Positions 10,249 to 24,177 of a DNA stretch of 64,000 bases are shown here, piece after piece. The stretch is taken from NCBI GenBank assembly GCA_904066235.2, contig CAJFCV020000005.1, positions 7,931,501 to 7,995,500 on the forward strand, written 5' to 3'. Made by a program: the position numbers and the translations under genes. Under the pieces are notes generated by a model. It was given only the letters and a program-made list of their open reading frames with translations. It was not told where the DNA came from and ran no database searches. This stretch comes from Bursaphelenchus xylophilus. Taxonomy: Eukaryota; Nematoda; Chromadorea; Rhabditida; Aphelenchoididae. Within the stretch, counting starts at the first letter, position 1; each line of letters begins with the position of its first letter.

Positions 10249-12223
10249 CTTTTCGGTTTCTGAATCAGTCAAAAATTGGAAGAATAATAAAACAGCAGGG
10301 AGAAACAACCAAAACAAGAGGCGTTGGCGCAAATAAGGGCCCATAAATCAAAGTAAACCCGGAAAAGTTGACTCTAATTAGGATAAAATTAGCTGTCTCG
10401 ACAACATTGAGTAATTTGTTTGGTAAAGCGCGCAGAAAATAGGAGAACTTTCTCCGTTTTCGGCGGAAATCTGGAAAAAATTGAGAAAGCCATCCGTTTG
10501 GAACGCCGAGAAAAAGTAAAAATGGAAGGCCATTTTTTTGCGAACCGAATGAATGGGGACATTCTGCACGTTGCAATGTTGTCTTTTTGTTTCGAAATGA
10601 TTGAAAGGCACTCGCTCCCATTACGCGAGAGGGATTTATTATTACCATGAGGCCTAAAATTTGTGCAGAGGAGAAGGGTAAAACTGATACGGAGGACTGA
10701 AACTGAGGTCAAGGCTGTTTATATAAGAGAAATATAGTGAGTCATGGTGCGTCAGAGCACATCCGTGAATTAAAATGAAATTTTATTTGGAAATGCAGCG
10801 AAAGTTTGGGAAAACAGAAACATTCCACCTTATTTTAGATGTTTGTCGGGGTAAACCAAAATTTGAAATGGGGGAAATTTGGGAATTGGGGAGTTGGAAT
10901 AAATACAGCAGAATTGAGCTCAGTTCTGGGATAATAATTTAGTTAGTATCATAAGGAATGGAAGGCCTTTATTCCGCCAAGGTTATCATGGATGATAGAA
11001 AATTTCCGTTTCACCAATATTTTTGTTTATTCCTTTCATCGAAGGAATTATCAGTTAAAATTCGACCTGGGAGCTGATAACGCGCATCATGAGTACAACA
11101 GGGTCCTAATTTAGATGCTCCTCTCACGAAAAGAAAACAAAAAATGAACGGCAAGACCCGTTGAGACGTCAGGCCATTTCCCGCGTTTTATTGTAAAGCT
11201 CGTTACTACAATCTTTGTGCACTAAGGGCTTTGTAGGCGGTAAGCGGGCTCCTTATTACAAGTTATTGGGATGTTATCTTTAATTTCAAATTGTACATGA
11301 CATCAACTACACAAAAGTGTATAAAAGAGATGTGTAAAACCCGGGATCTTTGAAATAATGGATCCCATTATTTGAAACAAATACCAAACACATTCCACAA
11401 AGACAATTATAATATAATTTATTCACATTGCTATTATTTCATTATACATTTCATTGTTTCGAGTAGATCTTTTCAAGAAGTGCAATGTTTTAATTGCGTT
11501 TTTCATGGCGATGACGTCGAAAAGTGATATCGGACGAGGATTAGGATACCGTTAATTGTCCAGCGGGAATTTCATGGGCCTTGCAAATGGTAATGCCGAT
11601 GGGAAATAGACGAATCGAGTGATATGTCGGGGTGCTGCATCTGTCATTTCGATACCCTCAATGTCGCGAACTGTAATGCAGAATCTTTTATGTCGACCGG
11701 TTGTAACGTATATCAGGCTTTAAGAACATTATTTACACTTGACGTAAACTTTTACGACTTTTTTGAACCCAATTTCCGGATGCATTTACACGCAACTGCA
11801 GCTTACAATAGCACTCAAAATCGTTAAAGTGTAAAACATTTAAAAAAAAGGTTTTCTAAACTAAAATTGCAATCAATGACGTATATCACCGACAATTCGT
11901 CATATTGACACTTGACTGTAATCAATTAACTATGGCTTCATGTCGGGGGACGCTGCGAGATTTCTGAGAATTCACGGGATTCTCTAAATCCGGTTAATTT
12001 CCTAATACGTCTTGCAAAAAACCGTTAGAAAAATGATTTCCTTTGGGCAACCCCCACGTCCGGCGTCTCTTTATTGTTGGGGATTATGTAATAGGTCGAA
12101 GAGTACGGTAGTTCACGTGAGGTGAGTATAACGTCAATATTTGATTATAAGATTGTAGGGAAAAACACGCGAAAATAAAGCTTTTTAGAGCGGTTACTGT
12201 AGATTACAAAACGTAATAAAGGT
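10249..12223. other. Non-coding stretch upstream of the peroxidase
   Basis: Several overlapping minus-strand frames at 10265-10712 lie directly upstream of the peroxidase start and look like promoter or 5' region rather than coding. I see no gene, RNA or repeat that I can support in the remainder. Confidence 0.4.
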
Positions 12224-12538
12224 TTAATGGGTGATGCTTTGACGTGATACTACGTTTTCACAAAATTCAGGGAAAGGCGGAATTATCGGAGAATGAGGCG
12301 AAAAAGTCGATGCATTTTCTGGAAACACTAGTAGACCATGTCTAGAGCTGTTCCTTTCTGCATCTACTACACAGGACTAGGTTTTATATTACTCACCATT
12401 CCTTTCCTCCCGTTTTTCCAATCCAACGCTCTTCGCCCAGAAATAGTTCATTTTTGCGTAGGGATTCAGGTTCTGAATGTAGGCCTGTCCCGTCATCAGA
12501 ACAATACACAGTACCACCAAAGCTTTGGTCGACCTCAT
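12224..12538 (-). CDS. Candidate secreted peptide / neuropeptide-like precursor
   Basis: Exon 1 12397-12538 (start at the second Met, directly before a hydrophobic signal peptide MRSTKALVVLCIVLMTGQA) and a likely exon 2 12224-12318, joined across GTGAGT...TTTCCAG with matching phase, give 78 residues. After the signal peptide the chain reads QNLNPYAKMNYFWAKSVGLE followed by Lys-Arg, a classic prohormone convertase site, then a Ser/Pro-rich tail. The layout (signal, one 20-residue aromatic peptide, dibasic site) fits a neuropeptide or peptide-hormone precursor. I cannot match it to a named family. The second exon is less certain than the first. Confidence 0.5.
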
Positions 12539-15500
12539 CTTAACACGCTCAACCACAAGACTGAAATGGACCACGGTTATTTAAAACCCGCAAAACACAA
12601 AAGGCACGCAAATTTGGGTCGTTAAAGAACCGGTTGTAAAGTGATCACGCATAAAAAGAGAAATGCCAAATACGTGTTCGGAATACCGAATTCGTGAGAG
12701 CTAGTATTGATCGGAGGTCGTTTCAAGTATCAGCGCAATCAAGAGACGGGAGTTGCATAATTTCTGAGGGTGATGTGACTAAATAGTGTTCGAGTTAGGT
12801 TGATCATCAAGTATTGGGGTACTTACTTATTGCAGTCACGTGCAGTAATCGTCGTATTTTTATTAACTCAAAATACGACGAAAAAGCAGGTAAAGAGAGG
12901 AAAACATATGAGAAAAAAACGAATGTGGAACAAAAAGTGAGTCTATTTTACTTGGCGCGGAACACGGTTAATGTAGACTCGTCATTCAGTTGTTTGGGCC
13001 ATAACAAAATTACCCATAGTGCGCTAACTAGCTGCGGTTCGTAAGGCTAGATTTAGTATTACCACAGTGGCAACACACTACTAACAATAAGATATTGTAG
13101 AGCAGAAACTAGGCAATCTCGCGAATGTGCGGGTATCTTGCCAAAACGAAGCTTTATATGAGGGGCCCCTTATAAACACAATGTTTGGTCCCTTGCGATT
13201 CCGTGTCCCGGATTTACTATTTTAAAACGATAAAAACATTCCACAAAATTAAAATTTGCAATCAAGATAATCTCAAAATTTAACGACAGAAAATAACCCA
13301 AGTCTTCTCTAAAACGCCATTTAATACTTTATATGCGACTTGCTAGCACGTCAACAACGTCTAACAAGATTACCTTCCGTCAAATAACTTTATTAAACCG
13401 TATGTCCGGCTCCTTCCTAGTAAGCATTAAAATCGCCGAAATTTTTTGATGCAGGTAATCAAAACTTAATCAAAATAGAATTAAACAGTAAATAAAAACG
13501 CGGCGTCAAAGCCACACATCGAGTTTATGTCATCGTTTCGCATAGCATGGAGAAAAAAATTGTAATCTTTTACAAAAAAAGTGGGCGGGAGATATTTTTT
13601 AACAACAAAAATTAGCGTTTTGGGCTACGGTAAAACGCGTGAGGATCGGAATTATGACCTTCTAAGACGCAAGTATATTTAACCCGCCTAAAGAATATAC
13701 AAAAAATTGATTTCTCAGCGTTCTACAGTTTCAAGTGGTCCTAACAAACGTAAATAAGTTTACAATCTGCATCAGTAAAGAAACTTGTGACAAGATTACC
13801 CGAATCTTTACCCAGGCCCACCAATGCCGCCAATAAAAAAACAAACAAGCCAGTTCTTCAATTCGTTATATAAAGAACTGACAGCGTATGGTGATGAGAC
13901 GCTTTGCATTCTCCTTGCCAAAATTCATATATTGGCCAAATTATTACAGTTGAACTGTAGACCAATAATCTTCTTTGGAGGAATTTAGAACCCTTGGGCA
14001 TACGACTTGTCGCTGTAACGTCATAACTGATATAGGCATAGCTGCGATAAAACAACTCAAGGCAGTTTTGGTGTCGAAATGTTTCTCTACACTGCAGACT
14101 GAGGAAGATCATCAAAATCGACCCCTTATAAACTGCGTAATCTACTTCCTCCGCATTCTCCAATACCATGTATAACAAACTATTTCAACGCCATAGGAAT
14201 TTATGATAATCTTAAGCCAGACATTATTCCATTATGAATGGCATAATCCCATTCACAAAAGCAATGACATTCCCGGCCGGCAGTGTTGCGTCTGTCCGGA
14301 ACAATCGGAAATTTAACCGCCTCCACGTATTTTTGAAATCGTGGACGTCGACACTTCAAGCAGGATTACAGTCAGCACGTAGCTGCTTTTATATAAGTCT
14401 GGTAGTTTGATCAGTAAAATGAAGTCACACCCATTCCTTTGTAGTTTTGCGTACTCTAAATGAACAATTGTTTTGTGTAATGTGACGTGTATCTCACTAT
14501 GTATACTTAAAAATTAACAAAGATGATTTGTTGCGAAATACGGTGAACCAAAGAGTCGGAAAACCGGAAAGGATTTACACCGAATTTGTTATCAGAAAGA
14601 ATTGTAGAGGCACAAAAAGGATTGCTTATTTTATTTATTTGCTTTCTTCGCTTGATGAGCGAACGTTCCTGTGGATGCCTTGTTTGTCACATGATCCTGT
14701 AAAGGACTGTATGTGATATTTGAGAAGGTTTGCTGATGATTTTATGGTGTACATTGAGAACAGTCCATCCATCCTAATTCCTGATGTGAGGGTATCATTT
14801 CTACGCCCAAACAGATCACCATGCTGTCTTGTGTCAACGCAACAGCCAAGTCCAAACGTCCAGTGCCTCTCGCACCTCAAACAATGTGAAGTGCTATTAT
14901 TCTTCGTCCCAACGTTTTACCCAAAATAAAATGTTTTGAATTCGCTCCTTTTCTCCTTTACAAGTACAGTCAATTTTTCATTTCGAAGCCAAAAACGCCT
15001 TTTACCTTGCATTTTGATCGAAGAAAAAAGAAATATTTTGACAAATTGCCTGAGGTTTTTTGGCCGTTCTTTTGGTCCCGAAGCTTGCTTGGAATTAAAA
15101 AAACATAAATTGGAAAATTGTGGCCACGGTTCTCGTCGAAAGAAAGTCGAATGAAGAATGCGTAAATTACAGGGCTGAAGAATGAAGAGAGGGAACTGAA
15201 GGATATATGAAGATGGGTGTTTATTACTTCAAGAGTTGAAAACGTATCCTAAATATTATTTGATTCCAGTGTCTGGTTTGTCGTGAATTTAAATCTATAG
15301 CTTGCTGGTAAAGGCATCTCGAAGGTCTTCACATCTCTTGAACCTCCATACCGAGCCAATATCCCATGTTTCTTCCGTCGTCAAAGTACCCATTACAGTT
15401 ATTGTTTTCCCTTAATTTCCCAAAAGGTCTCGGAAATTCGCCCCTAATCCGCAGCTCTCATCCATGGCCCCGCGCCTCTTAACCGCATTATAATGAGTTT

Positions 15501-18500
15501 CCCTTCGCTTGTTGCAAGTCCTCGAGAGGGGGAATTTGAATTGCGCGAGAAGTTCAAAAAACCCTTTCCGCGAAATTATTCCGCAAGCGTTTCATTGCCA
15601 AGACAACCGAGTCGGCGGATATTTCGGGTTGTTTTCCCTAGTCTATGGAAGCGGATACTTGCATGGCTTTTGGTCATGAGTTGTTAGGGGGAATATGAGT
15701 GGACAACAGAGGGTTATTTGGTAGAACAGGGGGCTCAAAGTTTTGAGGTTTTAAATTTGACAAATATGGTGTTTGAGAGGTAAAAGTATTTTTGGGTTGG
15801 TCCTTGAGACAAAACAGGAAGCCCGTTCAAAAAGAGAGGCTTTGTTTAGCTCGTGTCCATTTTACCGTTGAAAAAGTGTGCAATGGCATAAGTGTTTACT
15901 AGCCGATCACACTTCGGGGCCAATTTTACTCGATAGCAAGCTCGAAAATGTGATCAAAAAGACAGTTCACTTCGAAGAGAGTTTTGTGATCCCTTTTGGG
16001 CTCAAAAAGACACAGGAATTGCATTCCTTCATTAAAAAAGACGGTTCTAATTGGACGATACTTCTCGCAAGCTTAGTAAAAATCCGAGAGCTCAAATTTA
16101 CACTCTCTCTATTAATTTATGCGATGAAAATACTTCTCTCTTTCCAACTGGATACAAATACAATTACGACGAGCCACTGCTCTGCCTTTGTTTGTTTTTT
16201 TTTGTCAATTTGCTTTTGATATCCCTCGGCGTTATTTGTTTATTTGAACAAGTTGAAAAATCTTTGCTGAATTCGATACCTGAAAAAGTGGGGAATTGAA
16301 TTTTCCCCCAATAAAATAGAGGGAGTTTGCCATCAAAATTTACCCTTGAAAATTCGAGATGCGAAGGACTGGGAAATTGGAGAAATTCCCCGGGATTTTG
16401 GCTAAACTCGGCCCGGTTTCAGATGATTACTCAAGCACGGGAAATTCAATAGCGTCCAATTGCAAAGAGAGGCTTTATTTATGGAAATTCGGGTCTCGAA
16501 AAGAGATTTGGAGGGAAATTTTTTTCCTTTTCGGTTATTTTTACATAATTCAGTGTTTTTCATGTTTCAAATATCCTCAAAAACACAAGGTCATTTCTAT
16601 TTACTTCATAATTTTTTTTGTGACTTTTAGCGTTTCCACAGAACAGAGGGAACAATTATATTGTGACTCTTACCGAGCTTTTTTTAAGTCACGTTTTTGC
16701 ATTTTTTTGATCTCTTTGTTGAAAATGGAAATTTGAGAACGATGAAATTTTGATGAGGCTTGATAGGAATTAGGATTGGCATTCTGTAAGACCTACTGCC
16801 CATTTCATACTTCTCAAAAATTACCGAGATATAAAAAAGGTTAAAAAAGGTGATAAAAATAGAAAAAAGTTAGGCAGTCAAAATTGACAATCTGCTCGAA
16901 GAACAGAGGAAAAGGAGCAAGATTTCTGTAGCTGAAATTTTTATTCTCTAACAGACCTCTCATCATCTCTCCCAATTCAGAAATTAAATCCGAATTCTAG
17001 CTTCAAACTTTTCGCTGCTATCTTTTCCCCATCTGTTATCGTAATCTCGCCGCATCGTTTCAAACATTTTTCTTGTCGAATTCGCGAAATTCCCTCGCAA
17101 ACTTCGAAACCAAAGTTTGTTTAACCCTTCAGCTGATAAGTCACTGGGTCCTTAATTTTCCTAAACTTTTCTGAACCCTGTGAGAGTCTGCTCATGCGCT
17201 CCGAATAATAATTGTTTTGAAGGGAATTTGTCTGACTTTTTTCAGCCAAACAGTCAGTGGGAGATGGGAACGGAAATAAATATTTATTTATTTTGGCAAT
17301 TCGAAGAGTGAGGTGTTTTTCCGGAACTGTAGGTCTGGTTTTAGTTAGCGGCAGTTGAAAGCTTAAGGAAAAGTGCAGAACTAAAATTAAAAGTTCTGAT
17401 TGCGTATTTTGTTTTTTATAGAAAGAAATTTCGATGACTTTCAAACCAGGGCCAAAATTAAAAGTCTTTGGCAGTTCAGAAAAGTTCCCAGGGTTTTGAA
17501 TTTCCTCCCTCAATGACCTTCGGTCCAAAAATAAAATAAAAACGTCAATTAATGAAAAAACGAAGATTCTCCTTGTTCCTATGACATCTCAATTTTTGTC
17601 TGGGTAAAATTTTGCGACCATAAACACCGATTTAATTCAGTTTTTTATGCAAATGAATTCGTCGCGGTATTCTTTTGTCTTCCGCGGAAGTTTGGCCAAG
17701 CTTTGTTTTCATCTCGCTAGGCTTGTCTTTCTTCATATTACGTACTGGCTTTAATTCATGTGGATAAATGTTTTTGCAGGCAAAGTTAGTTGTTAAAATG
17801 AATACAAAAAATGTCAAAGTTAAAATCCAGCAGCAAAGCGGGGTAAAATTTGTTTGTTGGTTGGTCAATGCTGTATAGTATCCTATGCAAAGCTATCTTA
17901 AACCTTTAAAAAGGTCAATTCGCAATCCATAAAAGGTGTCTTTCGTCCCGCAAACCCCTGGCCTGTCTGACATTTGCAACCAGCGGAATTTCCGAAAAGA
18001 AATGAAGATTAGCCCCGAGGGGATTTGGGTTGAAAGGAACTTTTTCCGAATCAGTTTTCTTGGCCCTGCGTAGAAAAACCATCTTGTTAAGGGGGGCTTC
18101 TTTCAAATTTGCTTTGGCATTGGGCCAAAGAACGACCCGAAAAAATGCCCTTTAGCAGGGGTAAGGGTGGAAGAAAGTAATAACTTTTTCGGGTTTTATG
18201 GCCGCCCTTCTTCCTTGACCCGTTCGTAGAAACGGAAGGCCGGACGTCTCATTTCCATGTTCCGTATGTCAATTATGCGGATTTTATTTGCAGCCGAAAA
18301 TGGGGTGATTTTTGAAGGGTGGCTGGCTAAGCTACATTTTCCCCAATTTTCTGGCAAAAAATTTGTGTTCTACGGTTTTTGTTTTGGAAAAAAAGCTTTA
18401 CATTATTATATCATACAGTTTACGTTTTGGACCCAATGTTCTGAAAGTTTTAGGGTTGTCACTACGAATTTTGTGATTTAGATTTCTAACCTAATTAAAG

Positions 18501-19074
18501 AAGGAGAAACGGTCAGAAAAAATCTGGGTTCGGCAACAGGAGAAAAAAAATACCTCGGGAAAAAAGATATTTAATCAAAACATTGGTGGTGGAAAATTTA
18601 CCATTTCCCTAAACTGCCTAACGTGTTTTAAAGCAACTACGAAAACGTCAGACTTAATTTTTACCAAGTTTCATCGAGACTTACACAATAGATTTTAACC
18701 AAATCCGCTATCGCAACTAAAGACGAAAGAGTTTACTCTAAAATCGCTGTGTCAAAGCGTGTTACAAACACTCATTTTATACGTAATAAACTTATTTTCT
18801 AGTACATTGTTTTTTATTTCATGGAGTTATCATAGTTTCCTTTCCTTCTCGAATATTTTTTTTTCATTTCACACGTATCCTTTTTTGGTCTTACATGTCA
18901 TCCCCAATTTGCAACTCTTTTCGCTCTCCGAGCTCGTGGATTGTGAACCTCCCTCCGCGAACTCCAACCCCATTTCGACGTCGTTCTTTGCACGTGACGG
19001 AATATCCAGTAAACCGTGTGTAATCCGCTTGGTTCGCGTTCCCTTCGTTTTTTCTAAGGCCCAAGTTCTAGGCC
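12539..19074. other. Long apparently gene-free stretch (6.5 kb)
   Basis: No open frame here shows a family signature, credible signal peptide or phased exon chain. The longest frames (13858-14178 minus, 15878-16219 plus, 16359-16736 plus, 17121-17528 minus) lack support. It may hold regulatory DNA for the UGT or unrecognised non-coding RNA. I see no tandem repeat or strong palindrome. Confidence 0.4.
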
Positions 19075-21846
19075 ATGCTTCTCCGACGAATATCCTTCTT
19101 ATGTTTTCTCCTCCACTGCCATGCCTACAACATTGTTGTGTACAGTCCAACCGAGAGCAAATCCCATATGAGAGCAAACGCGGAGATTGCGGACATCTTG
19201 GCGCAGAATGGGCATAATGTGGTGAGCTTTTTTTACGCTAGTAAATTGACCTTTCTACTGAGTTTTCAGTTAAGTTTCTTGACATATTGGGATGTAAATA
19301 GCTTGGCAAAAACTTAAATCGGAATTTTGTCAGACATTTCTGATATTTTTAACTGGCGCTTTGCAGAAATTTTTTTCTGTCGAAAGTCGCCGTAAACTAA
19401 CGATTTTTTAAAGAACCTTGTAGAAACGTAATAAGGACAAAATAGATAAAAATTTTTAATTTCTTTTTCCAGACCCTCTTCGAAGTCCATTACGACGTTG
19501 AACCCGGATCAATAAAAGATATTGTGAAACACGCCAAGCATGAGAGTTACACGTTCGATTGGGACAATCGAACGAGTGAGGCGAACTTTAGAGGCTTTGT
19601 TCAAGGGATGTTTCATCAAGGAAACATTGTTACAGCTTCGGTTAACAACGAGTTGTATCACGATCGAAAAGTGGAGGCGTGTGATCGTAAGTTGATCTTT
19701 TTGTTTCGCAATGAACCTGTTCAGTGTCCAATTTTTGGCTATGCAAATTTTTTTAGACCTTCTGAATAGCTCTGAAATCCTGGATAAACTTCGCGAAGGG
19801 AAATACGATGTCTTTATTGGCGAGCAACTTGATCTTTGTGGAACGGGGCTAAGTCATCAAGCAGGAATTCCGATTCATGTTTGGCTCAGCAGTTGCCCCA
19901 TGCCTGAATATATGGCATCGTTGTTGGGAATTCCGATGATGACCAGCTTCACGCCAGCCGTATTTCAAAATGATATGGTCGGAGATAAAATGAACTTCTT
20001 TGGAAGGCTGAAGAATTGGCTGAGAAGTCAGTCCAATTACTACGGATTTACGGGATCGGCGGAGAGAATTACGGAGGTGTTCAGGAAGCGATGGCAAGTT
20101 GTCTTTTCGTTGTTTGTGGAGTGTTTTACACACATTTCATGATCTCAAAAGTAGTCTGTAACGGAAGCCGTTGTCCTTCGAAAAAGGATGTTTTTAACTT
20201 GCAGGAAGCATGACCCTTATGTAGGCTTTCTCCAACAAATGAGACATTTTATAATAGTAAAAAATGTTGTTAAAAATTTTATTATAGGACACGCATTGGA
20301 CTCTGCGGAAAATTTGATAATATTTTTGGCCAAAGAATTTTTATCACCAAAATGCTAATTGATTGTTATCCTTTTTTTCAGGCCTGAATTCCCTTACGTT
20401 GGAGATATCGCCGCAAAATCGCCTATTGTTCTCGTGAACACCAACGAATTCCTCAGTTTCCCTCGACTCACCACCTCAAGAATCATCGAAATCGGGGGAC
20501 ATTCTCTGCCAAAACTTGAAGAAAAAATTGAAGCCAAAAATTCAACATTAGTTGAAGATCTTTTGAACGAAGAACTTGTTGATGTGGTCGTATTTTCGTT
20601 GGGAACAATGGTGCAGACTCAATGGCTACCGAGAGAAGTATTGGATAATATTGTGGAGGCGTTTACGGACCTCGAGGACTACCAGATTATAGCCAAAATT
20701 AACAAGGAGGATGTGGTAAGTCGTTCTTTGAGGTTTGTGTTCAGGATACATTTTGAGACTTTTTCAAAGCTCAAAAATCTTGCGGTGAAAGCCAAACTCC
20801 AAACTGCTCTTCAATATCAATGTTTTTTGTTGTGCTTGTACTTCTTGATCTAAAATGGGGACCCATTATTTACCGATCTTCATTAGGGTCATCCAAAAAA
20901 AATTTTAACGCAAGAAAAATTCTGTTTCATATTGCATGGGTTTCAATGCAGAAACAATGCATTATGGCTAAGCGTGTGCCAACTCAAGGCGTGCGTTAAG
21001 GCCCGGCTAGCTCTCGAACTTCTCAAATATCCGTATATACCCCGTCAAGTCGTAAAACTTTCTTTTTCAGATCACGAGAAACAGACTGGCCAACCTCACC
21101 CATGTCAAGGTTCTAGATTGGATACCACAAACTGAACTGCTAGGTGAGTTGAGTGCTTTAAACAAGCATAAATCCTTGTCTTTCAGCCCATCCGAAGACC
21201 AAGCTCTTCATTACGCATGGTGGCTACAACAGTCTTCTGGAAGCCGCATGGTTCGGGGTCCCTGTGTTATCAATTGGAATTTTCGGTGATCAAATGCATA
21301 ATGCAGAAATCCCCGAAAGAAATGGCTGGGGAAAGTCGTTTGACAAGCATATTCTGCTGGACACATCTTTTCCATTGAGCGAGGCAGTCAAGAACATCAT
21401 CGGATATCCACAGTAAGACATTTGATCATAATATTACCTTCAAAATTAAGGTATACCAAGAAAGCACACCGAATTAAGAACATTCTTCGGCAACAAATCC
21501 CCAAACCTCAAGACCGCCTCATCAACGCCTTCAAATTGCTTGAAACTCAAGGCGGAGAGCTTCCGGAGCTTCTGCCCGCTTCCATTCACCTCTCATGCTT
21601 CAAACTCTACAACCTCGACATCTACATCTTCTTCTTTGTGTTGGTTCTACTCACTTTGTGGCTAATTGCAGGCATCTTTGCGGCCATCGGAAGGTGTTGC
21701 AGCCGGCTGGGCAGCAAGTTTAAGACGGTGTAAGTTGGTCGTCACAATTTTTTAATGAGCTTAAACTTTCGTATTCAAAATATTCGAATTTCAGAAAGCC
21801 CAACGAGCACGAAGCTGCCCTCCTCAACGACCATCACGACGCATAG
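19075..21846 (+). CDS. ugt: UDP-glucuronosyl/glucosyltransferase
   Basis: Eight exons (19075-19221, 19473-19686, 19757-20093, 20382-20715, 21071-21143, 21187-21412, 21451-21729, 21795-21846) join in phase to 553 residues, close to the family's 520-540. It has a signal peptide (MLLRRISFLCFLLHCHA), a variable N-terminal acceptor domain, then the donor-binding signature WIPQTELLAHPKTKLFITHG and GYNSLLEAAWFGVPV with GDQ. A C-terminal transmembrane segment (LDIYIFFFVLVLLTLWLIAG) precedes a basic tail. Such enzymes sit in the ER membrane facing the lumen and conjugate lipophilic toxins and endogenous compounds to sugars. Intron 3 appears to use a GC donor (GCAAGT at 20094), which is needed to keep WPEFPY in frame. 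Confidence 0.93.
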
Positions 21847-22188
21847 TACAAACGACATTTTTCAACTTTTTTCACTTGTAAATTCTGCGAATTTCCAGCA
21901 ATATCATCAGCAAAACAAATTTGTTTTTCTTTCATCCTGATCTCTACCTTCACAAAAGTACAGTAATTTTCTTAGTTTAGTTTATAGAGCGAACATTTTG
22001 TTATAATAAACAAGCCAACTGAAGTGAAGACGTTGTCGTGGGCATAAGGCACGATTTTGAGCGGTAGCTTTGGTGAAACGGGTTTTAATATTGCGTTGGT
22101 TACCTTATGCAAACAGTTGCTTGTTGAGACTGCAATCAGCAAGTTTAGGCTTGTATATACAGTCGAAAAAAAGTTGCGCAAAAGCAAC
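21847..22188. other. Convergent intergenic region between UGT and SDR
   Basis: A 342-bp gap shared by the two 3' ends. Nothing else is recognisable. Confidence 0.4.
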
Positions 22189-23271
<1,083 letters not shown>

Positions 23272-23484
23272 CTGAAATTTAAAATAAAAATGGCACAAGA
23301 AAGTAAAAAATTTGAAAAAGCAACCGTTAAGTTATATTCTATAAAAGTGCCGGTATTAATTGATGAAACGACCTGGTACTCGTTCATACATTAATAAAGC
23401 CTCGCCTTTTCATACGACAACTGATACCAAAAGTATGCCCAAAGATTATCGCTTGAAACTACGAACTTTTCAAGGGAGGAACAG

Positions 23485-23905
23485 CCTTGTTATCATCATC
23501 TGCTTATTTTTTAAAACTGATTATAATTCTCCAGCCGGGTTGAGGAGTTCATTTTCCTTTTTTTAAAAAAAATTTATGACTTTTGATAAACAGAAACCCT
23601 GGGAATCGAGGCATTTAACATTAAAAATAAACATTCAACGATAATGGCTGCCGAATAAGCACGCGAAACGCGGAGAGCGATCGCAATACTTTGGACCTAA
23701 CAATCGGACATGATCTTCTCCGACACTGTGTATGAGTTGCGGCCCAAAAGCTGTAGCTTAAAACTACAAGCCTCGCAAAGCGACGTCTCCAGAGAAAGAG
23801 CCTCTTATCATCATGTATTTATTCTGTAAAACTGATTATAATTCTTCAGCCGGGCTGAGGAGGTCATAGTCCTCTGCACACTTTTGATTCCTTTTTGATA
23901 AACGG
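23485..23905. repeat. Direct repeat pair (about 110 bp) flanking a GC-richer segment
   Basis: Copies at about 23485-23594 and 23801-23905 share TTATCATCAT, AAAACTGATTATAATTCT and CCAGCCGGGTTGAGGAG with scattered changes. The intervening 23640-23790 is GC-richer and has a short hairpin (GCTGTAGCTTAAAACTACAAGC region). No gene recognised between 23272 and 24177. Confidence 0.5.
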
Positions 23906-24177
23906 ACAAGAGGACCGCAAAGAGAAGTCATGCTTGATGAATCTGGAAAAAATCGGAGTTTGAAAACATTTAGGACAGAGGAAAAAAGGCTTTTGAATTC
24001 ACAAATTACGGGATGCTTATGGAGCAAATTTGTTGTTAGCGAGACCTTGGAAACACGTAAAAAACAGATTTTTATTAAGAAATTGTGAGATCTGGGTAAG
24101 GTTAGGAATAAAAAAAACAAATATTAAATTACACTGTGCAACAATATAAAAGTATGACGAAATCACCGTTTCTCAAA

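Noticed and set aside
10265..10712. Minus-strand frames up to 127 codons upstream of the peroxidase
   Set aside because: Three overlapping frames in the same stretch, no domain, no continuity with the peroxidase; more likely promoter DNA.
14720..14760. RRFADDFMVYIEN resembling the YADD motif of LINE reverse transcriptases
   Set aside because: Only about 12 residues match; neither side continues as reverse transcriptase and no element ends are visible.
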